From contig NC_081414.1 in NCBI RefSeq assembly GCF_030272615.1, forward strand, positions 821,061,896-821,125,895: a stretch of 64,000 nucleotides of DNA, in the 5' to 3' direction. Position numbers and translations under genes: made by a program. The stretch comes from Cryptomeria japonica. Lineage: Eukaryota; Streptophyta; Pinopsida; Cupressales; Cupressaceae. Under the pieces are notes generated by a model that did not search any database, had not been told where the DNA came from, and saw nothing but the letters and a program-made list of their open reading frames with translations. This document shows, in pieces, positions 60,810 to 64,000 of the stretch (position 1 is the first letter of the stretch; each line of letters opens with the position of its first letter).

Positions 60810-61847
60810 TGTTAGGTCCCTGAGACAACTGAGAGGGGGGAGGTGAATCAGTTGTCTAATAAATTCAAACCAAAAACTTATTAAACAACTTAATGCTTAA
60901 TACCAGTGAACCAATTAAGTATGCCAATAGACAGTGGTAATAGTAAATTGCTATACCGGTAAGGATTAATGCATGAAACATAATCATAAAGTCATCCACA
61001 ACACATGACACCAATATTTGTACGTGGAAACCTTGTAAGGGGAAAAACCACGGTGGGAAACCTTACCCACAATCAGATGATACTACTGCAGATAGTAAGT
61101 GTACAAAAAGGGGTCTGCACATGCAGAAAGGCCAACAGCCTAGAGCTCACTGCTCAATCATAAATGGGAGTCACACTGACTACAGTTGGATGGTTAAATC
61201 CAATAAGAATGTACTGCACAAAATAGCATCTTCATATGCTAGATTCAGTACCGGTGTAATGCTAATATGCTTCTACAAAAACCTAACTTCACCTTCAAAT
61301 GATGTCTTCATGTATACCTCTGCTTGATCTCGCATATACCTTCAAACAATTCTTTTTCGCATTCCATACTTGATCTTACAAATAAGATCTTACATTTATA
61401 CCATACCCTAAGACCAATTTTAGTAGGTCGGCTCTACAAGATATTACAATAAAACTTAACAATATAATATCCGATGCAATAACTGATTGAACATGTCGGC
61501 TTGATGCATTTACAACAATAATAAATCATCTCCATAGCGTGCCATGCTGATCTGGAATAGATAAACCTGTCGGTGTAACCCTATATAACCTGGACCTATT
61601 TGCCGGTAAAAGAAAATATGCAAATATGAATATACCAATGATTATTTCTTCAAAATAAAGTGTCCACATGATGTCTTCGATATTGCCAAGTGTCTTCCAT
61701 ATCGTTCCAGGTACCGGTGAACAATATATCCTGCCAGTGAACCATATACCAGTAACGGTTGCATAGTTTACTGCTTGCCGGTGAATGTTGCTAGATCTCT
61801 AAAGTAGGTGTTGACATCAATGACAAAACCATACCAAAATACCAACA
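60810..61847 (-). repeat. C2 5' LTR
   Basis: 1,038 bp. A TATA-like TATAAATG (minus strand) lies at 61393-61400. It ends aaaataccaaca and is followed by acaac. Confidence 0.93.
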
Positions 61848-62770
61848 ACAACATACTCCACTTGAACTTGAACCTTGAACTTAGATGAGGTTAAACTGAG
61901 AGGTTCAGTTCAAGAAATTTTTTAACTAGACAAAAATCAAGAATTACATAAGCCCAGACTAAATAAACACTCTTTATTTTAAATAACGTGAGAACAAAAT
62001 TGCCTCAGGAACATGAGGAGGGTAACAATATGCATGAAAGGGAACATCATAAATATATTTAATGTAACTCTAAATTTAATTAGCAAAATAAGATAAGAAC
62101 TCCATATTCATTGATGTTCAAATAAGAATAATGTTCACCCCATGCATGCATAGAAAATTTAATAGAGGGAAAATGGAATTTGAACTGCAAATTTGAAATT
62201 TGAATTTTAAAATTTGAATTTGAATTTATGAAATTTGAATTTGTGTTCAACCTTAGAGGGTGTTAAAATTGATAAAGTACACCAATTTTTTGGATTTAAG
62301 CAGTGAAACATAGGCAATTCCATCTCATAAAATTTCAGGAAAAAAGTCGCGGACCATGGCGAAAGTGGACTAGGTCCAACCAACTTTTTTAAAAATTTTC
62401 AGGGATGATAGTTATTATGATATTATTGCGAATTCCAAAAAAGACCGATTTGGAGATGTCTAGATCGGTCAAATTTGCAGTCAAAGGTCGAAAATAGAAA
62501 TATCTTAAAATTAGGGTTTTATGATTTAACCACTAAATTTTCAGAATAAAGAGACATATTTGAATTGCAATTTTGAAATAGAAATCAGATCTTAAACAAG
62601 TAATTAAAATGTTGCACTTCACAATCTTAATTTCCTCAAAATGAAAAATTAGGGTTTAATGTAATTAACCTCTAAAATTTGTAAATAGATCAAACGTGGA
62701 AATGAAAATCTGAAATCCGAATTGTAATTAATCAGATCTAATGATAAGAAATCAGAATTAATATGTAAGA
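61848..62770 (-). other. Element I leader, second part
   Basis: Non-coding, between the primer site and the unknown ORF. It holds TTGAAC words near C2 and an AAATTTGAA-rich stretch (62160-62245). I see no ORF. Confidence 0.45.
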
Positions 62771-62784
62771 TGTTGGGTTCACCA
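62771..62784 (-). promoter_or_regulatory. Element I primer-binding-site candidate
   Basis: Minus strand TGGTGAACCCAACA, 3 bases from an LTR-like end (TTTACA). It starts TGG as a site for a tRNA CCA end must. I cannot assign the tRNA. Confidence 0.4.
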
Positions 62785-62787
62785 AAA

Positions 62788-64000
62788 TGTAAAGTGGAAA
62801 ATTGTATCCTAGTGACTCCTCACCTAGGAGAGAGAAAGGAAGCCACTAGGATTATTTTCACTTGGAGATACTTTAGATTCAAAAGAGGGGGTTGAATCCA
62901 CTAGATCCAAATCCAAGGGAGACAAGGATATGAATTCCAAGTGGATTACAAGGGTTGGAGTTTGATTTACCCTTTTTTGTAAATGAGAAAGTTGACTTGT
63001 TGACTATGTGGAAAAGAGAGAGAAAATGAGTGAAATGAGGAGCTATCGGTTCAGGATCGCACTATAACTTTGGATTTAAGCTAACTACATTGATACAGAA
63101 CTGCACTGCAAGTTTTGAGAAAAGTTGTCAGGACCATGGTGGGAGTGTACATGGTCCTCCACAAAATCTGCAAAATGAAAAGGGTTCTTCCATCTCTACA
63201 AATGAAGCCCAAACCTGCAATTACAGCTGCATACCTGCAACCTACACACATAAAAGAGGGGAAGAATGGTTGTGGATAGGGGTTTGCCTCAGGCAAACCC
63301 TGGTTGAGGAATCAACCTTGAAAGAAAGTAATTGCAAATGTTTGAATGTAAACAATAGAAATGTATACCTTGTAGATCTGCAACTTGTTGATGATGATTT
63401 CTTTGCTTCTTGAATGTAATCACAAGTGTTTCATGGAATGGCATGTAACATGACAAAACCCTAACACACATACATGCTTACAAATGAATGTTGTAATGTT
63501 GCTTCAATGGATGAATGAAGAAGACTTTAATTCTTTAATGCTTGATGATGTATATCTCCACCTATGCTTTCTTATCTAGTTCCTTCTTATCATTCCTACC
63601 TATGCAAATGAGAAAACCAACTCCCTTTTTATATATGCCTTAGAAGATTAATTCATCTCACCAAAGGCCGACATCGGGGAGATTTAGGATTCCAAAGTGC
63701 AGATAGGGTTAGGGGGACCTATCTTGGGGCCACCCTAAGAGGGTGGGACAGGGGCACCACACCCCTATCCAAGGGGAACAGAGGCACCATTCCCCTATCC
63801 TGCCCTATCTTGGGGCCCGGATAGGGTCTTGAGGCTACCACAGGACTCAAACAGGAAGGGGTCAAGGGGTGAAAATGCAGAAATAGGTCTCGACTAGAAA
63901 GAAGGATGTCGTTGCCAAGGTGAGGACCTCAAATGTGGTTAAAATTGTAGGAGGTGCAATTTTATGACACTAAACTAGAATTTTTCTATCCATGCCGATG
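62788..64000 (-). repeat. Element I 5' LTR (partial, runs off window)
   Basis: The plus strand starts tgtaaagtgg. On the minus strand a clear TATA box TATATAAAAAGG lies at 63626-63635, leaving about 800 bases of R-U5 before the primer site. No long ORF. The far end (63690-63900) is GC-richer with repeated ggggcacc/cccctatc words. With only one copy in the window, the LTR call is inferred from the TATA box, the terminal TG..CA and the adjoining primer site. Confidence 0.5.

Larger units (their letters stand above)
53578..61847 (-). mobile_element. C2: Ty1/copia (Sirevirus-like) element, best preserved
   Basis: LTRs 53578-54627 and 60810-61847, perfect TSD acaac (53573-53577, 61848-61852). Its gag is split by solo LTR D; without D it is about 6.7 kb. 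An 893-codon ORF spans integrase to RNase H. The LTR copies look very similar by eye. It is the youngest large element in layer 1, yet it is not functional: the protease and RNase H active sites are altered and gag is interrupted. Confidence 0.94.

Noticed and set aside
63081..63413. Overlapping 71- and 107-codon ORFs on opposite strands
   Set aside because: They sit in the probable LTR downstream of its TATA box, with no recognisable motif. Treated as chance.

Overview
This is plant nuclear DNA made up, as far as I can read it, entirely of transposable elements. I see no host gene, tRNA, rRNA or CRISPR array. The evidence for a plant is the plant-type Ty1/copia and Ty3/gypsy coding remnants, initiator-Met-type primer sites (TGGTATCAGAGC), LTRs carrying the G-tract motif GAGAGGGGGGGTGAATC, and dense nesting in AT-rich sequence. 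A large-genome seed plant, possibly a gymnosperm, is likely. I cannot name a species.

Layout from outermost to innermost, with borders set by TG..CA-type ends and 5-bp target duplications (TSDs). Layer 0 is an old minus-strand host element, 'I': a 5' LTR from 64000 down to 62788, a primer site, a leader, and a long ORF of unknown family (52940 down to 1711). This is followed by LTR-like sequence, a second primer site and a Ty3/gypsy gag remnant (611-1). Three minus-strand copia-type elements sit in layer 0: B1 (1947-15866, TSD caatt), G (16013-50186, TSD catta) and C2 (53578-61847, TSD acaac). Layer 2 holds A1 in B1 (4213-11427, TSD tctac), the plus-strand gypsy element F in the integrase of G (20212-46983, TSD tcatc), and solo LTR D in the gag of C2 (58320-59922, TSD gttaa). 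Layer 3, inside the 5' LTR of F, holds solo LTR H (21950-23109, TSD aacgc, plus strand) and element C1 (23394-41148, TSD ttatt/ttatc). Layer 4, inside C1, holds E (24166-27740, TSD ggacc) and A2 (32268-39698, degraded TSD).

A1, A2, C1, C2 and G keep the copia order gag-protease-integrase-RT-RNase H, read on the minus strand. All are damaged by stops and frameshifts. C2 is best preserved, with one 893-codon ORF from integrase to RNase H. Their LTR ends, FEMS-type RT motif and repeated polypurine tracts fit the Sirevirus branch of Ty1/copia.

Two parts are not standard. B1 has no pol genes: it carries the coiled-coil and zinc-knuckle end of a gag plus a ~1,050-codon unknown ORF. Host element I carries another ~3.1-kb unknown ORF, now split by G and B1. 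These two accessory ORFs are the main candidates for something undescribed.
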